Source: Pseudoglutamicibacter cumminsii
GTDB taxonomy: Bacteria > Actinomycetota > Actinomycetes > Actinomycetales > Micrococcaceae
Direction: 5' to 3'
NCBI RefSeq assembly: GCF_016907775.1
Contig: NZ_JAFBCO010000001.1
Coordinates: 558,001-622,000 of the forward strand
Length of the DNA: 64,000 nucleotides
This document shows positions 53,509 through 60,461 of the stretch, piece by piece. Made by a program: the position numbers and the translations under genes. The notes beneath the pieces are model-generated. The model ran no database searches. It was not told the DNA's origin and was given only the letters and a program-made list of their open reading frames with translations. Every line of letters starts with the position of its first letter. Positions within the stretch are counted from its first letter, which is position 1.

Positions 53509-54667
53509 GTGTAGTCACCGCCTTCTTTAATGCGTCGACGTGAGCGAACGAGTTCTCCCAGCGCAGACCGGGATAGCCGAAATGTCCGTAGGTCGAGTAC
53601 CTTGTAAAACCAGGCTTGCGAAGATTCAAAGCATCGATAATTCCACCGGGGCGTAGCGGAAACACCTCGGCTACGGCCTTAGCGAGGATCTCGTCGGTGT
53701 ATTGGCCCGTGCCGAGCGTGTCCACGCTGAAGGCGACCGGGGCAGCCTTCCCAATCGCATAGGAAATCGCGACCTGGCATTCGAGTGCGAGACGGGCATC
53801 GACGATGGTCTTGGCTATCAGACGCGCCATGTATGCACCCGATCGATCAACCTTCGAGGCGTCCTTGCCTGAGAACGCACCACCACCATGTGGGGCGAGA
53901 CCGCCGTAAGTGTCAACCATCAACTTGCGACCCGTCAGACCCGTGTCGGCCTTTGGACCACCCACCGTAAACAAGCCCGAGGGATTCACCAGAATCTCGG
54001 TGTCAGCGCTAATCGGCAGGTACGGTTTGCACGAGGGTGCGACGATGAGGGTTTTGACCTCTGCCGCCAACTCATCCAAATCCTTCGCCGCTTTGTGTTG
54101 GATCGACACCACCACGGTCTCAACCGCCACGGGCCTACCAGCAGCGTCGTAACGAACTGTCACCTGTGCCTTACCATCAGACTTAATACCGGTAATCGTG
54201 CCGTCCTTGCGGGCCTTATCGAGGCGGGCGCAAATCTCGTGTGAGAGCACCAACGGCAACGGCAAACGCTCCGGGGTTTCCGCCGTGGCGTAGCCGTAGA
54301 CGGTGCCCTGATCGCCCGCGCCCTGCAACGCAAACTCACTCGTGTCTCCGAAGCGAGCCTCCAAGGACTTGGAAACTCCTGCGTTGATGTCTGGAGACTG
54401 CCTGCGAGTCCAGACGAAAACGAGGAACTTCCACGGCGCATAACCCGCCTTCACCAGCGCGTAACGCACCGACTCACGAATACGCGGACGAACCTTCGAC
54501 GTAATCTCGCCAGTCACAATGATCCTGTGGCCAGATGCCATCACTTCTACTGCAACGCGTGCGGATGGATCCTCGTAGAGAATGTCGTCAAGGATTGTGT
54601 CTGAGATCAGATCGCAGAGCTTATCGGGATGGCCGATACACACGGCCTCAGCAGTCTTCGTAGACAT
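53483..54667 (-). CDS. metK: Phage-encoded S-adenosylmethionine synthetase
   Basis: MetK makes SAM from methionine and ATP. Key motifs are intact: GHPDKLCDLISD (from residue 12, with a Cys/Leu pair replacing the usual residues after the Lys), GAGDQGTVYGYA, and GGGAFSGKDASKVDRSGAYMAR. The 394-residue length is typical, so it is probably active. It is placed directly before, and overlaps, two methyltransferase genes, so it likely supplies SAM for phage DNA methylation. The host should have its own metK elsewhere. Confidence 0.95.
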   Translation of the reverse strand: MSTKTAEAVCIGHPDKLCDLISDTILDDILYEDPSARVAVEVMASGHRIIVTGEITSKVRPRIRESVRYALVKAGYAPWKFLVFVWTRRQSPDINAGVSKSLEARFGDTSEFALQGAGDQGTVYGYATAETPERLPLPLVLSHEICARLDKARKDGTITGIKSDGKAQVTVRYDAAGRPVAVETVVVSIQHKAAKDLDELAAEVKTLIVAPSCKPYLPISADTEILVNPSGLFTVGGPKADTGLTGRKLMVDTYGGLAPHGGGAFSGKDASKVDRSGAYMARLIAKTIVDARLALECQVAISYAIGKAAPVAFSVDTLGTGQYTDEILAKAVAEVFPLRPGGIIDALNLRKPGFTRYSTYGHFGYPGLRWENSFAHVDALKKAVTTHAHEANAH

Positions 54668-54703
54668 ACATACTCACTTTCCGAAGAATCAAGGCATAGA
54701 AAA

Positions 54704-54730
54704 GTGCCCACCCATCCGGGGCGGGAGCAC
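54704..54730 (-). terminator. Terminator-like hairpin between terS and metK
   Basis: GTGCCCACCC at 54704 faces GGCGGGAGCAC ending at 54730. In the minus direction the stem is followed by TTTTC. It lies just after the small terminase stop and before metK, so it may set a lower level for the methylation genes. Confidence 0.65.
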
Positions 54731-54746
54731 AAAAATCAGAGAGTTG

Positions 54747-55319
54747 TTAGGAGCGGGCTTTCAACAACTGCTCCATCACGTCATCACCCGGCGCCGAACC
54801 TGAGTAGTCGGTGGTGCAGGTGGCGCGCACGATCTCGTAAATCTCGTACCAGTACACGTTCGCTTGCTTCCCGAAAGACTGGGACATAGCAACGAACGGG
54901 GATGCGATCGCTGCCCCTGTGGTTGGGTGTTTGCCGAGCAGACCGAACTTGGAGATCGCTTGCTCGCACTGCACATACCGCGCGAAAGACTGCGCATAGG
55001 ATTCAATCAGCCTGGGTGCCACGAACTGAGAACAACCACGAGCATCAAGCCACTGCCACGTCTCCCGGTAGACCAAATCTGCGCCGAGTGGTTTGCCATC
55101 GCGCTGGATGTCGGAGAGATAATCCGATGGTTCAGGCATGGTCTCACCAGCAAGCACCGCACCATCCCCGATATCTGAGCCTGCAAAGTCAAACGGCTCA
55201 CCCAGCGGATCCTCAAGCCGAGTGGCTGGGCGGCCAGCTGCGAGCTTCTCATTCAGCGGATCAGGCTTCGCGCCAGCTCGCACGCGGCGGCCACCACGGT
55301 TCGTTCCGTCTTTCGCCAT
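54747..55319 (-). CDS. Terminase small subunit (P27 family)
   Basis: The 190-residue protein binds the packaging site and loads the large subunit. It has a Gly/Arg-rich start (TNRGGRRVRAGAKPDP) and the P27-type helical core (LGADLVYRETWQWLDARGCSQFVAPRLIESYAQSFARYVQC, ASPFVAMSQSFGKQANVYWYEI). Unusually, about 5 kb of modification and small genes separate it from the large terminase gene, and cargo genes separate it from the HNH gene. Confidence 0.9.
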   Translation of the reverse strand: MAKDGTNRGGRRVRAGAKPDPLNEKLAAGRPATRLEDPLGEPFDFAGSDIGDGAVLAGETMPEPSDYLSDIQRDGKPLGADLVYRETWQWLDARGCSQFVAPRLIESYAQSFARYVQCEQAISKFGLLGKHPTTGAAIASPFVAMSQSFGKQANVYWYEIYEIVRATCTTDYSGSAPGDDVMEQLLKARS

Positions 55320-55346
55320 GGGTTTTCATCTGCTTTCCTGCTTTGA

Positions 55347-55352
55347 TATAAT
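55347..55352 (+). promoter_or_regulatory. -10 box TATAAT of the ClbS-like gene
   Basis: A perfect TATAAT ends seven bases before the GTG at 55360. Transcription would start at or next to the start codon, giving a leaderless message. The -35 region (around 55324) is weak. Confidence 0.7.
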
Positions 55353-55359
55353 TAGTGGC

Positions 55360-55926
55360 GTGCCGAGACCGAAGACGAAAACTGAACTATTGGATGCCGC
55401 CGAGGCGCAGTATGCGAAACTGGACAGCCTCATTGAGGGCATGAGTTCCGACGATCAGCATACGAATTTTGATCCCAGCATCACTCAAATCGGTAAAGAA
55501 GCCCACTGGGCGCGGGATAAAAACCTGCGCGACGTCCTTGCCCACCTGCACGAGTGGCAGCGCATGTTGCTTGGCTTCGTCGACGCCAACCGCCAGGGTC
55601 AGCCTCGACCGTTTCTTCCGTTTCCTCACACGTGGCGAACCACGCCAACGCTCAACCAAGAGATTTGGACTCAATATCAGGGCACTGAGCTTGAGGCTAT
55701 CCGCGAGAACCTCGCTGACAGCCACACCGCAGTAGTGGCTCTCATCGGCGAGTTCACCAACGAGGAGTTATTCACCAAGGCGCATTTCCCGTGGACGGGC
55801 ACAACCTCGCTCGGCTCCTACTGCGTGTCAGCCACATCAAGCCACTACGAATGGGCAATCAAAAAGCTCCGTGCATTCACCAGAAAGCCGCCAGAACAAC
55901 CCCATAACCAAGCCGCCCCCCAGTAG
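55360..55926 (+). CDS. ClbS/DfsB-family (DUF1706) four-helix protein, plus-strand cargo
   Basis: The 188-residue protein begins VPRPKTKTELLDAAEAQYAK with GTG read as Met, the signature start of the ClbS/DfsB family. It then has NLRDVLAHLHEWQRMLLGFV, the PFPHTWRTTP loop, and the C-terminal SHYEWAIKKLRAF helix. ClbS of E. coli protects its producer from colibactin by opening the cyclopropane warhead. Other members have no known role. The frame is open upstream, but the GTG at 55360 matches the family and the promoter. It lies against the phage operon and has its own promoter and terminator. Confidence 0.9.
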   Translation: MPRPKTKTELLDAAEAQYAKLDSLIEGMSSDDQHTNFDPSITQIGKEAHWARDKNLRDVLAHLHEWQRMLLGFVDANRQGQPRPFLPFPHTWRTTPTLNQEIWTQYQGTELEAIRENLADSHTAVVALIGEFTNEELFTKAHFPWTGTTSLGSYCVSATSSHYEWAIKKLRAFTRKPPEQPHNQAAPQ

Positions 55927-55960
55927 CTTCTTACCACGCTGTACACCACAGACAGATACT

Positions 55961-55987
55961 CGGGAGCCTCTGGTATAGGCGCTCCCG
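55961..55987 (+). terminator. Terminator of the ClbS-like gene
   Basis: CGGGAGC (55961-55967) pairs with GCTCCCG (55981-55987), with inner CCT/AGG pairing, followed by CCTTTTCG. It lies 35 bases after the stop. Confidence 0.75.
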
Positions 55988-56095
55988 TGCGCCTTTTCGT
56001 GACTGTCGGGTTCAACGCACCAGGCCTCGTGCCTGCATTCACGCAACATCCGCCCGATCAGCGCTATCCTTAGCAATGCAGGGAAACCCTTCTTG

Positions 56096-56121
56096 TAGAA
56101 TGAGAACTTATTGGGCATACA
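56096..56121 (+). promoter_or_regulatory. Possible promoter of the four-helix membrane protein gene
   Basis: TAGAAT at 56096-56101 resembles a -10 box. Alternatively TTGTAG at 56094 with CATACA at 56116 forms a weak pair. Both lie 30-50 bases before the ATG. Confidence 0.35.
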
Positions 56122-56147
56122 ACTCCTGATGCCGTTGCCGTATCAAA

Positions 56148-56597
56148 ATGTGTAGCGAAAAGTTGAAGGGACTGGTCATCAAAAAAATATCTGTGTTTCT
56201 TGTATCCGCTCTGGCATATTTTGTCGGCGCGTGGCTTTTCGCCGCCATCTTTCTACGGTGCAAGGATCAGGATCAGAGATTTTTTGTGGTCTTCTTATTG
56301 ATGCCACTCATGTATGTGTGTTTCACGATTCTTCTTCTGCTTTTTAATAAGCATTTCATCGGTATTCAATCTGCCCGCGCGTTGCAACTTTCAGCAGGAG
56401 CCTTTATCGGACTCTCAGCTTTTCTCTTTTCACTCGATGGTGTCGGCTCGTTAGTTCATAGTGATTCTTTTTCTCAACTGCTGAGCCAGTTTTCCGTTCC
56501 CGCCATCGGCGCTCTTGTTGCTGGTGGTGTAGCGCTTGGGTTTAGCGTTTTTACCCAAGCGCCACACCAAGGAAAAGACCAAATCAATTATCGGTAG
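56148..56597 (+). CDS. Four-helix membrane protein, plus-strand cargo
   Basis: This 149-residue protein has four predicted membrane helices, at about residues 13-35 (ISVFLVSALAYFVGAWLFAA), 45-66, 78-97 and 115-137. Both ends are basic and polar. No family is recognised. The DNA is clearly more A/T-rich than the phage genes around it. It converges with, and overlaps by ten bases, the 829-residue glycosidase-like gene. A holin, immunity or sensing role for that partner is possible but unproven. The ATG has no good ribosome-binding site. Confidence 0.75.
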   Translation: MCSEKLKGLVIKKISVFLVSALAYFVGAWLFAAIFLRCKDQDQRFFVVFLLMPLMYVCFTILLLLFNKHFIGIQSARALQLSAGAFIGLSAFLFSLDGVGSLVHSDSFSQLLSQFSVPAIGALVAGGVALGFSVFTQAPHQGKDQINYR

Positions 56598-59077
56598 ATG
56601 AATTCAGCTAGCTTTCGGCAAGCTGTCAAACGAATCTCTTCCTTGACGTATCCAGCCAGGAACCATCCTAAAACGGCGCTATCCAAGTCGGCATATTCAC
56701 TTATTTTCTGATATGCCTCAGTGGAATTATTCGCCCCCAAGCTCCAGCCAATCTGCTTGAATCTGTTGGCTAGTTTGCTGGAGTTGTTGTAGTACTCTCG
56801 CAGTGTTGCTGACAGAAGATGACTGTTGGAATCGTTGCCGTTTTCTAGCGTGTTAGCGATGACGATGGCGTCTCCGTCACAGCAGAGGTCGTCACGGTTA
56901 CAGTTGTTTCCTACCGATTCCCATTCTCCCTTGTCGTTTTTCTTGTCAAGTACTAGCCCCTTCAAGCCAGGATGCTGACGGTAATCGTTACCTTGACCGA
57001 CTAGAGCTGCGGCCACCTGATCCAGGTTCGCACTGGGATTCCACTCAAGCGTTTTCTGAATGTTTTCCATGGCAGTAGCCAGGTCTCCAGCCCAGCCAGT
57101 CCACGCATCAGGGATAACATTCCAGTTGGTGTATCCAAGCGTTGTTGCCGCCAGATGTGCAAGATCAACCGATTCTCCGGTCTTGTCAGTCATGGATTGC
57201 CGCCACGTGTTATCAATATAGCGATTCAAGGCAGCGATGATCTTCTTGCCTACAGCGTCCTTCTCGAGTACGCTCGCGTCAGCGCTCCTGAAACTTTCGG
57301 CAGACACGGACCAGTTCACCGCAGATCCACTACCACCGTCACGCAGGTAGGCTTTTGCTAAATAGTTGAGGATGCAACGCCAAGTTGGAACAGTGACCCA
57401 TGTTCCTCCACCATGAAATCCTGCAACGTAGTCTTTTCCAACCTTGCCACTGGCACGAAGTTCTTCGAAGCGTTTCTCTAAATGCCAGATCAGATCAATC
57501 GGAGCCAGCTTGTTGTAATCAATGCTGGTGTCGGGCGCAGCGTCACCGGCACTCGAAGGAGCAACATGATCAACTGCCGCTGCTTGTCCTGAATAGGCGA
57601 CCCGATCTAGGTCAAAACCAGCACCCTTGTAGTCACTGATTTCAGTGAACTGGTCATAGTTCCAATCGTCAGGAATAGGGAAGCCGAGGTTGCCGGAGAA
57701 TCCTGTAGACATGTCCGAGACGAACGCGCTTCCAGCGTAGCCGGCTTTAATGATGCGGCTACAAATGTTACGCGAGGCGTAGATGCCTACTTTGTATCCG
57801 CCTCCCAGGCTTCCTCGCACACCCTGGAAATACGGAAGAATGTGACTTGTGACCTCGGGGTCGGTCGCGTCGAAATCAACTGCGAAATAGATATACGTTC
57901 CCGGAATGCCAAGTCTTTGGGCTGCTTGCCTTGCGAGCGTCGCGTGCCGAGCGCCGTTTTCCCGCGTGAAGTGTCGAAGCTTGGTTGAGTACTCCTGGAA
58001 AATCGGGAAGAACTTCATCCCTCCGTTGGTGATGCGTTCAAGTTCTCCGGGGCGAATTGCTTTGAAATAGTCAGACGGATCTTTTGAATCCTGATTCGGC
58101 TCAGTCAGGTAACGTCCTACGATCTCATAGCCGTTCGCCTTAAGTAGGTTGAGTCGCTCAGCCGTAATCTCGAAGCGTGTATCGCATGCTTTACAGGCGC
58201 GATTCGGATCACCTTTCGAGGTCAACAGGCTCATCCATGTAGTCGAGTCAACCACCCCGCTTCGTGGGAGCTGATACTTTGCTTGGAATTGCGGAACGAA
58301 CGTTGACAGTGCGGTTTGTGCAGAAGGATAGATATCGGGAGAAATCCGGTTACACACTAGAGCAACCTGAGCTAGCCAAGCCCACTTCGGTAAACTTGCC
58401 GCATTGCTGGGTGTAACTATTGTTAGACGCGCTTTGGTGCCATTGCCGAAATTACCTGTGGCTTCCGCAGGGCTAAATCCTTCAATGGCTTGCAAAACCT
58501 GAATCAGAGCAGTGTTCATTTCCCGACCGTAGAGTCCATCGGTTGGGATGATTCCGGTATAAGCGCGATACTGTTGATTGATTTGTTGCTGTGCTTGCCG
58601 AATCGCTGAAATGCCCCCATAAGAGCGAAGCAGGACGAATTGCTGCATTGACAACAGCGCTTTCATGACGTCGAGCGTCACAGTGGAATCTCCACCAATG
58701 CCCATGTCGCTCTTAAGCTGTTTGATGGCCTTTCCAGTTCCGCTATAGAAGTGAGTCGTGATATCGCTGGCACCGGCAGAATATCCCTTGCACCACAAGG
58801 CGCCTTGGATAATGCCGTACACATTAGAAGTCTCCTGTGCACCGTCATCCTGTTGGCGGATGCCGTTAGGCCACCGCGACTGGAAGCGACTGATAGTTCC
58901 CGGTCCGAAATTGTTCGCCGTTGTCGTAATACCCAGCTCGATTTGCAGGGCCCGAATCAAAGCGTTGACCGTGCCCCAGCCGGTATATCCGTCCTCTATG
59001 ACTGAACCGAAACCAGCCTTGCTCCTATAGGTGCGATTAAGCCATTGCTGTGTTTTTAGCACCATTTGATCTGTCAT
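56588..59077 (-). CDS. Multi-domain cell-wall protein: PG-binding repeats, DUF1906 glycosidase-like domain, novel C-terminus
   Basis: The 829-residue protein has no signal peptide. Residues 1-290 hold about four peptidoglycan-binding-type modules (LKTQQWLNRTY...EDGYTGWGTVNALIRAL; VYGIIQGALWCKGYSAG; IIPTDGLYGREMNTALIQVL; GVVDSTTWMSLL). Residues 295-495 match the DUF1906 (GH25-like, Rv2525c-type) domain: YEIVGRYLTEPNQDSKD, YIYFAVDFDATDPEV with paired aspartates, and GIYASRNICSRI. Residues 520-829 form a further domain with DLAHLAATTLGYTNW and WTGWAGDLATAMENI that I cannot assign. A strong AAAGGAGG site precedes the ATG. It may be an extra lysin or an antibacterial effector. Confidence 0.85.
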   Translation of the reverse strand: MTDQMVLKTQQWLNRTYRSKAGFGSVIEDGYTGWGTVNALIRALQIELGITTTANNFGPGTISRFQSRWPNGIRQQDDGAQETSNVYGIIQGALWCKGYSAGASDITTHFYSGTGKAIKQLKSDMGIGGDSTVTLDVMKALLSMQQFVLLRSYGGISAIRQAQQQINQQYRAYTGIIPTDGLYGREMNTALIQVLQAIEGFSPAEATGNFGNGTKARLTIVTPSNAASLPKWAWLAQVALVCNRISPDIYPSAQTALSTFVPQFQAKYQLPRSGVVDSTTWMSLLTSKGDPNRACKACDTRFEITAERLNLLKANGYEIVGRYLTEPNQDSKDPSDYFKAIRPGELERITNGGMKFFPIFQEYSTKLRHFTRENGARHATLARQAAQRLGIPGTYIYFAVDFDATDPEVTSHILPYFQGVRGSLGGGYKVGIYASRNICSRIIKAGYAGSAFVSDMSTGFSGNLGFPIPDDWNYDQFTEISDYKGAGFDLDRVAYSGQAAAVDHVAPSSAGDAAPDTSIDYNKLAPIDLIWHLEKRFEELRASGKVGKDYVAGFHGGGTWVTVPTWRCILNYLAKAYLRDGGSGSAVNWSVSAESFRSADASVLEKDAVGKKIIAALNRYIDNTWRQSMTDKTGESVDLAHLAATTLGYTNWNVIPDAWTGWAGDLATAMENIQKTLEWNPSANLDQVAAALVGQGNDYRQHPGLKGLVLDKKNDKGEWESVGNNCNRDDLCCDGDAIVIANTLENGNDSNSHLLSATLREYYNNSSKLANRFKQIGWSLGANNSTEAYQKISEYADLDSAVLGWFLAGYVKEEIRLTACRKLAEFIYR

Positions 59078-59485
59078 GATTCCTCCTTTTTGGAAACCAG
59101 TTTGTTAATTCAAGACAGGCGAACACCTGCCAGGGAGGGATCCAGAACACCGGATGAGAAGCTCCGAGTTTATTGCCCTCACCTGTACGTCCCTGGGAAA
59201 CCTAAATCCGGACGGACAAAGCGCAAGAAAACCGAGCAACACTCAGCGGGATTTCACCCCTCACTGGTACTGCCGACGAAGCCCGAAGTGTTAATACCCT
59301 GTTTGATTCGGTCTTTTTGCGCACGGTCGGCCCCGCCCGCTGACCTGTCCCGAGGTCGTAGAGATTCGACGACCCTACCCCTCGTAAGGCTTTCGACGTT
59401 GCCACGTGTTCGGCAAACGCCAGGAGAGTAGGCAACTTTGAGGTGCGCGACGACAACCGCGACAGGGCGGAACGTGGCGAAGAAT
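59078..59485. other. 408-base stretch without a convincing gene, upstream of the glycosidase-like gene
   Basis: Short frames exist on both strands but none has family-like sequence or a good ribosome-binding site. I see a small hairpin (GGTCGT/ACGACC near 59354-59374) and CCAGGGA/TCCCTGG words 55 bases apart near 59132-59200. It lies beside the HNH gene, where many phages have their cos site. It may also hold the promoter of the 829-residue gene. Confidence 0.5.
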
Positions 59486-59863
59486 TCAGTAGGTGTAGAC
59501 CCGAGGTTGTTGCCGCCACCGATCATCATCAAGCGCGCTCTGGCGCGAGTGGCAGGGCTTGCACAGCGAACGGAGGTTGTCGAAGTTGTGGGTGCCGCCG
59601 TGCTCAAGCGGGAGCACGTGGTGGACTTCCTGTGCGGGCGTGTACTTGCCTTGCTCTAGGCAGTCTTCGCAAAGCGGATGGGCGGCGACGTAGGCGGCGC
59701 GGATCTTACGCCACCGCGCGCCGTAGCGGCGGTTGATCTTCGGATCACGCTGATACTTCCGATACCGGGCGTCCTCCGCCTTGGCATGGGCGTCGCAGTA
59801 GCGTTCACGGGTCAGTTCAGGGCATCCAGGGTGGGAACACGGGGACGCTGGCTTCACTGGCAT
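59486..59863 (-). CDS. HNH endonuclease of the packaging module
   Basis: The 125-residue protein has an HNH fold with four structural cysteines (CEDC and CKPC) around EVHHVLPLEHGGTHNFDNLRSLCKPCH, which carries the catalytic HH and N. An N-terminal CSHPGC...YCDAH cluster precedes it. HNH proteins next to terminase genes are part of the packaging machine in HK97-type phages. Here cargo separates it from the small terminase gene. Confidence 0.93.
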   Translation of the reverse strand: MPVKPASPCSHPGCPELTRERYCDAHAKAEDARYRKYQRDPKINRRYGARWRKIRAAYVAAHPLCEDCLEQGKYTPAQEVHHVLPLEHGGTHNFDNLRSLCKPCHSRQSALDDDRWRQQPRVYTY

Positions 59864-60002
59864 CGCTGGCTCCTTCCCCCTGGATGTGGTGAAGCCCCAA
59901 GTTCCCGTGTGGGTTCTTGGGGCTTCTCCTAGTTTTCAACCACTTACATGTTCTCACACCGATATGCGGTTTTCTATCGCATGTTTCGGATACCGGCTAA
60001 CG

Positions 60003-60461
60003 CTAGAGCTGTCCGTATAAGGCGGTGGCGAACCTGTCGAGGGCTCGGTTCTTGCGCCGATAGACCGTGTCACGCTCGACGTAGAAGTGATCGGCGATCA
60101 TCGACACCTTCTCATCTTGTGTCCCCTCGCTGAGGAAGAAGCCTTCGAGGATGAAGCGGTCGTCTTCAGCGATGACTTCCCACGCAGGTAAGAACCAGTC
60201 CATGTACTGGCGGGCCTGTAGGTAGCGAGCCTTGTAGGCGTCGATTCGCTCAATGCTCGCGACGATCCTGTTCTCCGAAGCGTGGAGGTTGCCTGATGGT
60301 GGCGTGCCGTCCATGCGTGGGGATGCTGGGCTTGCCGCGTCAGCGTAAGCCGTCTTGATCTGCTCGTCGGTACTCTCGATGATCTGTTCCATCACCGCAT
60401 AATCCTGTAGCGCTGCGATCGCGGCTTTCCTTGTGTCGAGGTATTTGGTCATCACATGCAT
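60003..60461 (-). CDS. Phage late-regulator-like protein (sigma-region-4/ArpU-like)
   Basis: The 152-residue protein is helical. The C-terminal part (EGFFLSEGTQDEKVSMIADH, then FYVERDTVYRRKNRALDRFA) reads like a helix-turn-helix of sigma region 4, as in ArpU/RinA-type phage late transcription activators. Its place just upstream of the packaging genes supports that role. AAAGGA lies seven bases before the ATG at 60461, which overlaps the helicase stop by ten bases. Confidence 0.75.
   Translation of the reverse strand: MHVMTKYLDTRKAAIAALQDYAVMEQIIESTDEQIKTAYADAASPASPRMDGTPPSGNLHASENRIVASIERIDAYKARYLQARQYMDWFLPAWEVIAEDDRFILEGFFLSEGTQDEKVSMIADHFYVERDTVYRRKNRALDRFATALYGQL

Noticed and set aside
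55837-56118. Minus-strand frame of 93 codons between the ClbS-like and membrane protein genes
   Set aside because: It overlaps the end of the ClbS-like gene and its terminator, and has no recognisable features.
59200-59480. Possible tRNA gene near the HNH gene
   Set aside because: Words such as GATTCGAC looked like a T loop, but no acceptor, D or anticodon stems can be formed around them.
59066-59519. Two short overlapping frames (plus 59066-59431, minus 59202-59519)
   Set aside because: Neither has a ribosome-binding site or family-like sequence. The plus frame starts inside the glycosidase-like gene and the minus frame runs into the HNH gene.
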